DNA of 64,000 nucleotides, taken from Chitinophagaceae bacterium (GTDB lineage Bacteria > Bacteroidota > Bacteroidia > Chitinophagales > Chitinophagaceae). The notes below the pieces were generated by a model. That model ran no database searches. It was not told the origin of the DNA and was given only the letters and a program-made list of their open reading frames with translations. How positions within the stretch are numbered: position 1 is the first letter of the stretch; every line of letters begins with the position of its first letter. The stretch is from assembly GCA_947455215.1 (NCBI GenBank), contig CANGNA010000019.1, positions 1 to 64,000 on the forward strand, written 5' to 3'. This document shows, in pieces, positions 41,501 through 48,851 of the stretch. The position numbers and the translations under genes were made by a program.

Positions 41501-44119
41501 AGTAACAACCAGTTCAGCGGCACCTTTAACCTGGGCGCCTATGATACGGCTACCACAGAGGTAAGGCTGGACTTTGATTATATTCTGCACGGTACACCTA
41601 AAACGGCTGCGGGCAACGAGGTGAGCTTCCGCGCTGCGGACAACCTGGGCTGGGCGCCTTTGTTTACCTACAACCTTAATGCCTATGCAGGCGATCTGAA
41701 TAAAACGAGGTCTATATCCGTTACAGATGCGGCCAGGGCACAGAACCGTAATTTTTCATCGAGCCTGCAGATAGCCTTTGGCCAGAACGACACATCGCTG
41801 ATAGCGGCGCGGAACTATGGTAATGGCATTACCATAGACAACCTGAAGCTGTATACCGTGGCTAACGATGCGGAGCTGGTGAGCGTGGTAAGTCCGCTAC
41901 CTACCAACTGCGGCCTGGCAGCCAGTCAGCCACTAACGGTGCAGATACACAATGGCGTGAACTATACCCTGCACAACCTTACTGTATATTACAGGCAAGA
42001 TGGCGGAGCCATACATGCCAATGTAATTGATTCGATCACTGCCAAGAATACGATCAACTTTACGTTCTCTCAGCCGCTGAATATGCCTGCCGGTACCAAC
42101 CACAGTGTGGATGTATGGCTAACATCGCCGGGAGATACGTATACAGCAAATGACAGTATTGTTAACTACAAGTTCCGTAATAGCCAGATCATCACCAACT
42201 ATCCTTACCTGGAGAATTTCGAGGCAGGAGCCGGTGGTTTTTATACTGATGGCATCAATAACTCATGGCAGTTTGGTACGCCGGCGGCAACGAAGATCAA
42301 TAAGGCTGCCAGCGGCACTAAGGCCTGGAAGACCAACCTGACGGGCAGGTACAACAACCTGGAGCAGTCTTACCTGTACTCTCCGTGCTTTGATATATCC
42401 GCCATGAATACGCCAATGCTCAGCTTTAGCGCTGCGCTGGACATTGAGAACTGTGGCAATGTGTTGTGCGACAGGGCCTATATAGAATATACCTACAACG
42501 GTGTGAACTGGATAAAGCTGGGCAGCTATGGTCATGGCACCAATTGGTACGATTCTACCTTTAACGCCTGGACGAGCAATGGGTTTACCAGGTGGCATGT
42601 GGCTACCATTCCCATTCCTAAGCCTGTAGGCACCGGCTCTGTGATCAACTTCCGCTTTGTGCTGAATTCTGACCCCGGCGCTACTTTTGAAGGCCTTGCC
42701 GTGGATGATATACATATTTATGACCTGGCCAGTACGATATTGCCGGCGCAGGGGACAGCTGTAGAAAGCACGGTGCTCAGCGGTAATACCTGGACAAACA
42801 TCAGCCACAATAACCAACTGATGGCGGCCATACAACCGCAGAATAATTTATCGGGCAATACCACTGTAACATTATATGAACAGCAGGAGTTGCACAACCC
42901 AACGCTTACACAGTTTATCATGCCACGGAGCTACAATATCAGTTCATCGCAGGCACTGGCGGATAGTATAGCTATCAGGCTTTACCTTACTGATGAGGAA
43001 TTTATGAAAGTGTTGGTGGATAGCACGTGCAGATCATGCCCCGTTCCCGACGATGCGTACAGGCTGGGCATTACGCAATTCAGCAACCCTGCACACGCTT
43101 CGACACAGAATAACACGTTGGCAGATGATTCGGTTACCGGCCGATTTGGCTACATACCTTATAAGCAGGTAAAATGGGTGCCGTATGATAACGGGTATTA
43201 TGCCGAATTTAAAACCAATACACTGTCGGAATTCTGGTTCAATGATGGAGGGCCGACACGCGACTACGCTACCGGCATAGACTACCTGAATTTTGTGGCG
43301 TACCGCGATGGCAGCCAGGCACAGCTGCGGTGGCGGTCGCCGATAGATACCGGTGTTTGGATCTATAAGTTATACCGCTCTGAGGATTCTTTGAATTTCA
43401 ATATTCAGCGTATATATTATGCCGACCATGTTGACACCGGTCTGTACAGGGACAGCAGCGACCTGGATAAGACCTATTATTATATGCTTGGCTGGATCAT
43501 GAACGCCCGCGACAAAGAGTACTATGCGCCAGTGCGTAAGGTAAGTCCGGGTGATGATGTGCAGGGGACGGCAGACTTTGATGCCCATATGATCAGCAAG
43601 GATGCGGTGCTAACCGGCTGGACATCGTATATAGATGGTGTAGTGAAAACGTATAAACTGGAGCGGGCAACAGGCAATGGCGCTTATACCACCATACGCT
43701 TGACGCCATCGCTACGGCACTACGGGCAGCTATATAATTATACAGATGCGCCGGGTGGCTTAGCTGCCGGAACCATTATACGCTACAGGCTGACCGCTAT
43801 TTTTGATGATGGGACCAACCTGGTATTGCCAGAGCGCATACTGGAATGGAGCGGCCCGAATACAGTAGGGTCAGTATATCCTAATCCGGCGCTTACAGCT
43901 ACACCGCTGAATGTGGTATGGTATGCCCCGGCTGGTGCGATGATGCAGGCATCGCTCATAAATATGCAAGGCCGAGCGGTGCGGTTTGAGCCAGTACAGG
44001 CTGGCCAGTGGCAGAATACCACCCAGCTGAACCTACCGGCCAACCTGGCTAAAGGCGTGTACCTGTTGAAGTGCACCATAGATGGAAAGGTGACAACTAA
44101 TAAGGTGGTGGTGGAGTAA
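38504..44119 (+). CDS. giant S8 (subtilisin-like) serine peptidase with T9SS sorting domain
   Basis: 1871 aa. Signal peptide ends ...APAIATAQ. A propeptide-like region runs to about residue 200. The S8 catalytic domain (about 215-500) has Asp237 (VGVGDNGSG), His262 (NHGEHVNG) and Ser434 (GTSMAAPQVAGG), a complete triad. A P/Homo-B-like jelly roll follows (about 505-620), then fibronectin/Ig-like modules, a CARDB-type segment (TTCSSYAV...), two MAM-like or jelly-roll modules (LPFTDDFES..., YPYLENFEAGAGGFYTDG), more beta modules, and a C-terminal T9SS type A domain (GSVYPNPAL...GVYLLKCTIDGK...). It should be surface-bound or released and cut proteins outside the cell. A single very long gene with core-like base composition. 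Confidence 0.93.
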   Translation: MLSRLRRLLTIALFAAPAIATAQYRLPLRNASATINPNTDKWIDSTRATTLTTEPVLAVIHFNTMPTAQQKQQLLRQGITLLDYLPPNSFAALVRPAQVSDKAALRSIYGIATFDPQWKASAYVWKQTATAKGSTDLLVTFYPVIPAADIKQFLAAVGAQVNTSPMEQFHAYKITIAADKVHALANWYGVQDISPATGMVPFDFQSRPAVKGNVAVTKGIYGGYDLNGDSITVGVGDNGSGIYHADLKDRITNFNPAPMSNHGEHVNGIVAGAGIVDPMAEGMAPNAKLVDHLYDQVIPATGAMYYNYNMTITNNSYGVLLGDCDYSGTYDGYAHYLDTLALQYPQVLHVFASGNDGWMNCTPHLQGFATVGGGYQPAKNNVVVGSITDYLYQAADESRGPTKDGRMKPEIVAVGLGAYSTIGVDNYEWAAGTSMAAPQVAGGLAVLSQRYRQLHGGAYPMADILKTVLLNGAMDLGNPGPDFTYGFGSMDIARSLKMMDAGHVFTDTLTSTTFIRTSTITVPANTGRLKVMLCWHDYPGSPSAYKELYSDLDLAVTQPDGHTHLPMVCDPTPGNENKPAIEAYDHLNNVEQVTINNPAAGTYTIKVSSDFELFSGQRYVVAYDIIPAGTQLTFPLGGEQLSNRDSIRIYWNTTTNDSTFKVELSTNNGGTWTTLAASVAGSSRYCPFMPSGINSGNCLVRVTKNGTTEVATSARFAITDVMHVQASAAQCPTYVNIHWTPVPNATAYELLKKVGAHMQVVDTTTDTTYSFSGMSATEKSYVAVQPIVNGIRGYRSTAVIRLANDGTCTDPSSNGDLMSVRITGLTNRRTNTSTALTNSESFSVILRNLYSTACSSYAVAYTLNGAPWTAISSTAAIPANGIISATASGIDLSAPGTYNFTVAVTNLALTDPQHANDTLSFTINNIPNDTLTLPFTDDFESMGVVAVTGGDSIGVSPNGHWDFTTNDTAGRMRSFVSETVTINGNRSISMDEDRAVNNGSNNQFSGTFNLGAYDTATTEVRLDFDYILHGTPKTAAGNEVSFRAADNLGWAPLFTYNLNAYAGDLNKTRSISVTDAARAQNRNFSSSLQIAFGQNDTSLIAARNYGNGITIDNLKLYTVANDAELVSVVSPLPTNCGLAASQPLTVQIHNGVNYTLHNLTVYYRQDGGAIHANVIDSITAKNTINFTFSQPLNMPAGTNHSVDVWLTSPGDTYTANDSIVNYKFRNSQIITNYPYLENFEAGAGGFYTDGINNSWQFGTPAATKINKAASGTKAWKTNLTGRYNNLEQSYLYSPCFDISAMNTPMLSFSAALDIENCGNVLCDRAYIEYTYNGVNWIKLGSYGHGTNWYDSTFNAWTSNGFTRWHVATIPIPKPVGTGSVINFRFVLNSDPGATFEGLAVDDIHIYDLASTILPAQGTAVESTVLSGNTWTNISHNNQLMAAIQPQNNLSGNTTVTLYEQQELHNPTLTQFIMPRSYNISSSQALADSIAIRLYLTDEEFMKVLVDSTCRSCPVPDDAYRLGITQFSNPAHASTQNNTLADDSVTGRFGYIPYKQVKWVPYDNGYYAEFKTNTLSEFWFNDGGPTRDYATGIDYLNFVAYRDGSQAQLRWRSPIDTGVWIYKLYRSEDSLNFNIQRIYYADHVDTGLYRDSSDLDKTYYYMLGWIMNARDKEYYAPVRKVSPGDDVQGTADFDAHMISKDAVLTGWTSYIDGVVKTYKLERATGNGAYTTIRLTPSLRHYGQLYNYTDAPGGLAAGTIIRYRLTAIFDDGTNLVLPERILEWSGPNTVGSVYPNPALTATPLNVVWYAPAGAMMQASLINMQGRAVRFEPVQAGQWQNTTQLNLPANLAKGVYLLKCTIDGKVTTNKVVVE

Positions 44120-44409
44120 TGAATTAGTGCTGATCTTGTTGGTGTGGAGCCGCAAGCGGTGCATCGGCACTTCTTTGGCCGCTGCTTCCACCATGCAAGT
44201 GACAGAGCCCATGACCGTGCCGCACTTCGACAGGCTCAGTGTGACACTATGTAAGAACACAAAACGAATACATCTTGATGTGAAATTGCTTTACCGAAAG
44301 CGTTCGGTAGGGGCTGTTCCTCACAATGACCCATTTTTTTGTCACAATGGGTAGACTTATGGATCTAATTCGCCAATTACCCGCAAAACAGCTTAAGCCT
44401 TACGACCAA
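44120..44409. repeat. spacer with reversed P-family copy
   Basis: A reversed P repeat (cttcgacaggctcagtgtgac) lies at 44214-44254. Open frames here follow the repeats and are not supported as genes. Confidence 0.6.
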
Positions 44410-45549
44410 TCACCTTCTCAGTGTTATCCTAAAGGTAGTGCCCTTGCCTACTTCGCTGTTTTTGACGAAAATGGAGCTGTGGTGATACTTTTCGATGATG
44501 CGGCGGGACAGCGATAGGCCGAGCCCCCACCCTCTTTTCTTGGTAGTAAAGCCTGGATTGAATATCTTTTTTACCTGGTACTTGGGGATGCCCTTGCCGG
44601 TATCCTGCACGTCGATATTCACATATTGGGGGTGGTTGGTTACCGTGACATCTATGGCACCCTTTCCTTCCATGGCATCAAGTGCATTACGTATCAGGTT
44701 CTCCATTACCCAGTCGAACAGCGGGCCGCTTACGTTCACGGGGATCTCAGCTTCCTTTACATGCAGGCTGATGGTCACCTTTAGCGGCGAGCGCTTTTGC
44801 ATGTAGGCCACTATCTCCTGCAGGCGCGGCACCAGGTTCTGCTCTTCCAGCTTGGGCTCGCTCCCCACCTTGCTGAAACGGTCGGCCACCAGCTTCAGGC
44901 GGTCGAGGTCTTTCTGCATCTCCTGGGCGGGTTCACTGGATGGGTCCATTTCGCGCATCAGTTCCAGCCAACCCTCCATAGAGCTGAGGGGTGTACCCAG
45001 CTGGTGCGCTGTTTCTTTAGAGAGACCCACCCATACCTGGTTTTGCAACGACCGATAAGAGGCCGACAGTGCGAAAATGACCACTGCCAGGAACAGGAAA
45101 ATGATGATGATCTGTACGTAGGGATAATACCTTAGCTGCGTGAGCAGGAAGGTCTCCCCGTAGTATATATAATTGCGGCCTGTGCCCCAGTCGGCAATAA
45201 TTGCCGGGTGCATGCCTTTAAACTCTGCCAACTTTTCTTTTACCAGGTTGGTAGTATTTGTGCTCTGGGCCGTGTCAATGTTCTTAAAATCGAGCACCGT
45301 ACCATTCTCCTGGGTAATGATGAGGGGAATGGAATTATTGTCTGTAAGGATGTAGCTGGCCAGTACGGTCTCTTCCTGGTTGCTGTTGGGCTTATTGAGC
45401 GTTTTTATGGCGCCTGCCAGGCGTTCTACCTTTTTACGCTCTTCCACGGCCAGTTTGCCCGCCAGGGTATTGGTATAATACAGCGATGCACTGACGATAA
45501 AAAGCGCCACAAATGCCAGTATGGTTTTCCTGTTTATATACTTCCTCAT
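44410..45549 (-). CDS. sensor histidine kinase
   Basis: 379 aa. Transmembrane helices at about 8-28 and 144-163 enclose an extracytoplasmic sensor of roughly 115 residues. The H-box KETAHQLGTPLSSMEGW contains the phosphorylated His182; this HxLGTPLSS variant is typical of Bacteroidota kinases. ATPase boxes: N (ENLIRNALDAM), G1 (DTGKGIP), F (FNPGFTTK), G2 (GWGLGLSLSRR). The partner response regulator is not in this window; the signal is unknown. Orphan gene. Confidence 0.93.
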   Translation of the reverse strand: MRKYINRKTILAFVALFIVSASLYYTNTLAGKLAVEERKKVERLAGAIKTLNKPNSNQEETVLASYILTDNNSIPLIITQENGTVLDFKNIDTAQSTNTTNLVKEKLAEFKGMHPAIIADWGTGRNYIYYGETFLLTQLRYYPYVQIIIIFLFLAVVIFALSASYRSLQNQVWVGLSKETAHQLGTPLSSMEGWLELMREMDPSSEPAQEMQKDLDRLKLVADRFSKVGSEPKLEEQNLVPRLQEIVAYMQKRSPLKVTISLHVKEAEIPVNVSGPLFDWVMENLIRNALDAMEGKGAIDVTVTNHPQYVNIDVQDTGKGIPKYQVKKIFNPGFTTKKRGWGLGLSLSRRIIEKYHHSSIFVKNSEVGKGTTFRITLRR

Positions 45550-45589
45550 CAGTTTTCAGCCGCCGTAGTAAGGATGCTAAATATACGTG

Positions 45590-45665
45590 CCTTTACGTTT
45601 CACGCAAAGATTTTTCGCAAAGGACCGCAGAGGGAACACGCAGGTAAAGTGCACGAAGCAACCGT
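45590..45665. repeat. cgcaaag word repeat
   Basis: Degenerate cacgcaaag/cgcaaagg/ccgcag words in a row upstream of the kinase gene; the same word cluster appears at 52000-52080 between tolC and the adaptor gene. Confidence 0.55.
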
Positions 45666-45844
45666 TTATCAACAGTACTTCGCGCCATCTTTAGCGTACT
45701 GTGCGTGGAAAATCAATGCATGCGGGCACGTTCCGCTATATTAATACGGGCAAAAATGCGGCATAATACTTCTGCAAACTACCTTTCCGATGTTGCTCAA
45801 CGAAAAGCACGATAAATTTATTATGATTTTGAAGTAATTACTAT

Positions 45845-45852
45845 TATTTTTG
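45845..45852 (+). promoter_or_regulatory. -7 element TATTTTTG
   Basis: Matches TAnnTTTG 21 nt before the ATG at 45874; a TTTG at 45828 is closer than usual for a -33 box. Confidence 0.35.
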
Positions 45853-45873
45853 CGAAGGAAATTTTTCTGATTC

Positions 45874-46092
45874 ATGACTACAGATCACAACGTACACAGC
45901 ACAGAACTGGATAACCCGGTTGACATTGAGCTTAATAAGCCTTCAAAATCGCGCTTTTTGTTCCTTTTGGGCTTCTTCGGATTTTTCATATTTGCATGGT
46001 CGGGTTGCTATAACCTGTACGAGCACAAATTCCAGAAGAACGACGGCATCACTGTTCCTGATAACACTTTATACGATCCTAAGTACAAATAA
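45874..46092 (+). CDS. small single-pass membrane protein, 72 aa
   Basis: 72 aa: a polar N-terminus (MTTDHNVHSTELDNPVDIELNKPSKSR), one strong transmembrane helix (FLFLLGFFGFFIFAWSGCYNLYEH) and a short polar tail. It looks like a small bitopic inner-membrane protein. No family recognised. It has its own promoter box and terminator, supporting a real gene. Confidence 0.65.
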   Translation: MTTDHNVHSTELDNPVDIELNKPSKSRFLFLLGFFGFFIFAWSGCYNLYEHKFQKNDGITVPDNTLYDPKYK

Positions 46093-46097
46093 CTGGT

Positions 46098-46134
46098 AAA
46101 AGGCGCAGCATACCCCAGGGTAGTTGCGCCTTTT
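46098..46134 (+). terminator. rho-independent terminator
   Basis: aaaaggcgca ... tgcgcctttt, a 10-bp stem with a 17-nt loop ending in T4. Confidence 0.7.
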
Positions 46135-46194
46135 CATATTTATACCCGATCGGCAATACGCCCCTATTGAATATCGTTCACCCCACGCATACTT

Positions 46195-47241
46195 ATGATA
46201 ACCTGCCATAAGGATACCGCCGTTGTAATACTCAGCTACAATGGAACCAAGTGGCATGAGCTTTTTCTGCCCAAAATTGTAGAGCAGTCGGCCGCCGGTT
46301 ACGAGGTGATACTGGTAGATAATGCTTCTACCGACGATACATACGAATACGTTTCCACCAATTTTCCTACTGTCAAGATCATCCGCATTGCGGTGAACCG
46401 CGGTTTTGCCGCCGGCTATTACGAAGGTCTTAAACAGATACAGGCCAAATATTACATCCTCCTCAGTTCCGACTTTGAAGTGACCGACGACTGGTTCCAG
46501 CCGTTGCACGCTGCTATGGAGCGCCACCCCGATATGGCTGCCTGCCAGCCTAAGATACGCTACTGGCGCGAAAGGGAGATGTTTGAATATGCAGGTGCAG
46601 GTGGTGCGTTTATGGATAAATATGGTTACATGTTCTGTCGCGGCCGCATATTCTTTGATATGGAGCAGGACCATGGCCAGTATAATGATGATATAGAGGT
46701 GTTCTGGGCATCGGGCGGTTGCCTGGTGGTACGTGCTGAGCTATACCATAAAGTAGGCGGCCTGGACCCGGACCTGTATGCCCATATGGAAGAGATAGAC
46801 GTATGCTGGCGACTGAAGAATGCCGGTTACCGCATTGGCTATATAGGCTCATCGACAGTGTACCATGTGGGTGGTAGCGTTATCAGCTATGGCAGCCCGC
46901 AAAAACTGTATTACAATTTCCGCAACAACCTGATACTGCTCATTAAGAACGAGAAAGGCAGCAAGCTGCTGTGGCTCTTTCCGCTGCGCCTGCTGCTGGA
47001 TGGTGCTGCCGGTGCGCGATTGCTGTTCAAGGGTGAATTCAAGCAGGTGTATACTATTATCAAGGCTCACTTCCACGTATATGGCAGCATAGGCAAATGG
47101 CTGGAGCGCCGCCGCGAAAGTAAAAAGAACATCACCGTTCGTAATGAGGAAGGTATTTACCAGCGCAGTATAGTTGTTGACTACTTCTTTGGCAAAAAGA
47201 AGAAGTTTTCTGAGCTTGGGTGGGAGCCTAAGAAGCTGTAG
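46195..47241 (+). CDS. glycosyltransferase family 2 (rhamnosyl-transferase-like)
   Basis: 348 aa. GT-A motifs: VVILSYNGTKW, ILVDNASTDDTYEYV (39-53), NRGFAAGYYEGL, the metal-site region SDFEV (92-96) and the acceptor-side HMEEIDVCWRLKNAGY. This layout matches cytoplasmic GT2 enzymes that extend cell-surface polysaccharides (WcaA/rhamnosyltransferase group). The C-terminal 100 residues include an amphipathic membrane-associating helix (LLWLFPLRLLLDG). Donor and acceptor unknown. The last 34 bp of this gene occur again at 47374-47407. Confidence 0.87.
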   Translation: MITCHKDTAVVILSYNGTKWHELFLPKIVEQSAAGYEVILVDNASTDDTYEYVSTNFPTVKIIRIAVNRGFAAGYYEGLKQIQAKYYILLSSDFEVTDDWFQPLHAAMERHPDMAACQPKIRYWREREMFEYAGAGGAFMDKYGYMFCRGRIFFDMEQDHGQYNDDIEVFWASGGCLVVRAELYHKVGGLDPDLYAHMEEIDVCWRLKNAGYRIGYIGSSTVYHVGGSVISYGSPQKLYYNFRNNLILLIKNEKGSKLLWLFPLRLLLDGAAGARLLFKGEFKQVYTIIKAHFHVYGSIGKWLERRRESKKNITVRNEEGIYQRSIVVDYFFGKKKKFSELGWEPKKL

Positions 47242-47248
47242 GGATGTG

Positions 47249-47274
47249 GCACACTTTGGAAGTGTGCTTTTTTA
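47249..47274 (+). terminator. rho-independent terminator of the GT2 gene
   Basis: gcacactt-tgg-aagtgtgc followed by six T. The same stem sequence recurs as a longer perfect hairpin at 48631-48657. Confidence 0.8.
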
Positions 47275-47314
47275 TTTTGCTGGAAAACAATTGAATCAAT
47301 TGTACCCCTTCAGT

Positions 47315-47370
47315 AGCCGCAGGGTTGAAACCCTGCGCTGGTATAGCCGGCCCTTACAGGGCCTTTTTTC
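47315..47370 (+). repeat. R-family repeat, left border of cassette
   Basis: gcagggttgaaaccctgc, gctggtatagcc, ggcccttacagggcc and six T. In direct orientation with the copy at 48777-48834. Confidence 0.85.
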
Positions 47371-47373
47371 TCG

Positions 47374-47407
47374 GCGAGCTTGGCTGGGAGCCTAAGAAGT
47401 TGTAGGG
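47374..47407 (+). repeat. second copy of the GT2 gene 3-prime end
   Basis: 31 of 34 bases match 47211-47244 (the last codons and stop of the GT2 gene, including gggagcctaagaag). It follows the R repeat directly. A P-like fragment (about 47431-47480) comes next. Confidence 0.8.
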
Positions 47408-47727
47408 TTTTTGTGCCTCACATCCTTACTAAAGAGTGTTATGGAGAGCTTAGTTTACACTGAGCTTGTCGAAGTGTCGAATCCATGGCACGGACATGAT
47501 CTATAAAAATATTAGAATTTTGTAATTACAATCGATTGCAAAAAGTGAATTTCTATAAAATTTAAATTCAGTGTCTTCCGAGTATCTTTAAGTGTCGCTA
47601 TTTCCCTTGTTTTTGGCAATCATGGGTGTCACTAAATATTAAAGCTTATTCAGTGACTACATACAGTTATTGAGGAAGCGAGATTGAAAAAAATGGTTAT
47701 TTTGTATCAATTTTCAAACTCTCATTC

Positions 47728-48069
47728 ATGGGCACACGAACAATAGGATTAATAGCGTTAGTAGTTGGTACGTTAGCATTATTTTATTCATTATCACTAG
47801 ATACAACAATATTAAGTAATGACGGTGACAGAATATATAATAACGGCCTCCTTAATCAGAAAACAAATTATCTAATTGCATCTTGTTCAATAATGGTTGT
47901 AGGTGCAATATTTTATTGCATTGGACATCTTGTTTTAATGTCGGAACAACAAAATGATCGACTGTTAGGGATTATTCGATTACTAAAAATGGATCTAGTT
48001 AATTCAGGACAGGATCCATCTCGGGTAGACGAAGTTATCATTGCTGGTAATAAAAAGAAGTTTGAATGA
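47728..48069 (+). CDS. cassette gene 1: two-helix membrane protein
   Basis: 113 aa, A/T-rich. Transmembrane helices at about 5-25 (IGLIALVVGTLALFYSL) and 49-70 (YLIASCSIMVVGAIFYCIGHLVLM), with a C-terminal cytoplasmic tail (NDRLLGIIRLLKMDLVNSGQDPSRVDEVIIAGNKKKFE). Unrecognised family. Its stop overlaps the next start (ATGA), so the two genes are translationally coupled. It lies in the segment bounded by direct R repeats. Confidence 0.65.
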   Translation: MGTRTIGLIALVVGTLALFYSLSLDTTILSNDGDRIYNNGLLNQKTNYLIASCSIMVVGAIFYCIGHLVLMSEQQNDRLLGIIRLLKMDLVNSGQDPSRVDEVIIAGNKKKFE

Positions 48070-48587
48070 GAAGGAAGATAATCAAATGGTCTTTTTGTTT
48101 GACGATCGTGTCTATTATTTTCTATTTCACCTCAGTGATAATAGAAATGGATATGCGTATGCAATTCGCTCATAACGCTACTACCCGATATGTTAATGGT
48201 TTTTTGCAAACTACAAAGAATGGAGAGTATGAGTATGCATCAGGAATATATGAAGTAAGTAGATTTTATACATCTTACTTATCGGGCAAACCAAATGATG
48301 AATATTTAAAGAATGCAGAACTCTGGTTTGAGCAAGGTCATAATCAAGACGGTATCAATAAATGTAATGAGTTGAGAAAACTTTTAAGCAATAATGAGAG
48401 AAATGAGTTAGACGCTACCGCTAAAATTAGCATTCAAAAATGGCAGCCGTATTTTGGTGAGAATATTGCACCGAAATATTATTTCAGATGTACAATTGTG
48501 TGCGTTTTAATTGTTTCTCTATTTCTTTATAAAGACATTACTACATTATTTCGCAATACAAATAATAAGAAAGAGGTAATCTATTAA
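48066..48587 (+). CDS. cassette gene 2: two-helix membrane protein with polar domain
   Basis: 173 aa, A/T-rich. Helices at about 7-26 (WSFCLTIVSIIFYFTSVII) and 141-157 (CTIVCVLIVSLFLY) enclose a polar, Asn/Tyr/Lys-rich region of about 115 residues probably outside the cytoplasm. No motif recognised. Overlaps the previous gene by 4 bp. The pair could be an effector with its partner or a membrane-acting defence or toxin unit, but nothing in the sequence proves this. Confidence 0.62.
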   Translation: MRRKIIKWSFCLTIVSIIFYFTSVIIEMDMRMQFAHNATTRYVNGFLQTTKNGEYEYASGIYEVSRFYTSYLSGKPNDEYLKNAELWFEQGHNQDGINKCNELRKLLSNNERNELDATAKISIQKWQPYFGENIAPKYYFRCTIVCVLIVSLFLYKDITTLFRNTNNKKEVIY

Positions 48588-48630
48588 CAATAAATATAAT
48601 TATTTTAAAATACATAAATAAATGTATATA

Positions 48631-48657
48631 TGTGGCACACTTTTGAAGTGTGCCACA
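48631..48657. repeat. perfect 12-bp hairpin, right side of cassette
   Basis: tgtggcacactt-ttg-aagtgtgccaca. It matches the GT2 terminator stem at 47245-47267, so the cassette has this hairpin on both sides. Confidence 0.8.
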
Positions 48658-48669
48658 TCTGCTTTATGA

Positions 48670-48741
48670 TTACTTATACTCCTTCAGCGGAGAATCCGAC
48701 TCATTCAAAAAGTGTTTGAATACCAGTTTATCGGCGAGTGC
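48670..48741 (-). pseudogene. relic 3-prime end of an SDR gene
   Basis: Minus-strand frame of 23 codons plus stop encoding ALADKLVFKHFLNESDSPLK + EYK. The intact SDR gene downstream (48852-49661) ends in the same peptide with two substitutions (Pro for Ser, Asn for Glu). Most other base differences are silent, so this copy came from a homologous gene that had been under selection rather than from a fresh local duplication. Confidence 0.8.
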
Positions 48742-48776
48742 CTAGCCTTTCATAATAGTCGTGGTTTAGGTAGCCG

Positions 48777-48834
48777 TCTTAAGCCGCAGGGTTGAAACCC
48801 TGCGCTAGTATAGCCGGCCCTTTCAGGGCCTTTT
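48777..48834 (+). repeat. R-family repeat, right border of cassette
   Basis: gcagggttgaaaccctgc, gctagtatagcc, ggccctttcagggcc and TTTT; direct repeat of 47315-47370. Confidence 0.85.
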
Positions 48835-48851
48835 GTTCATCCTTATTCGCC

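Noticed and set aside
44127-44354. Short plus-strand frame after the S8 peptidase gene
   Set aside because: It runs through a reversed P repeat and has no signal, motif or start support.
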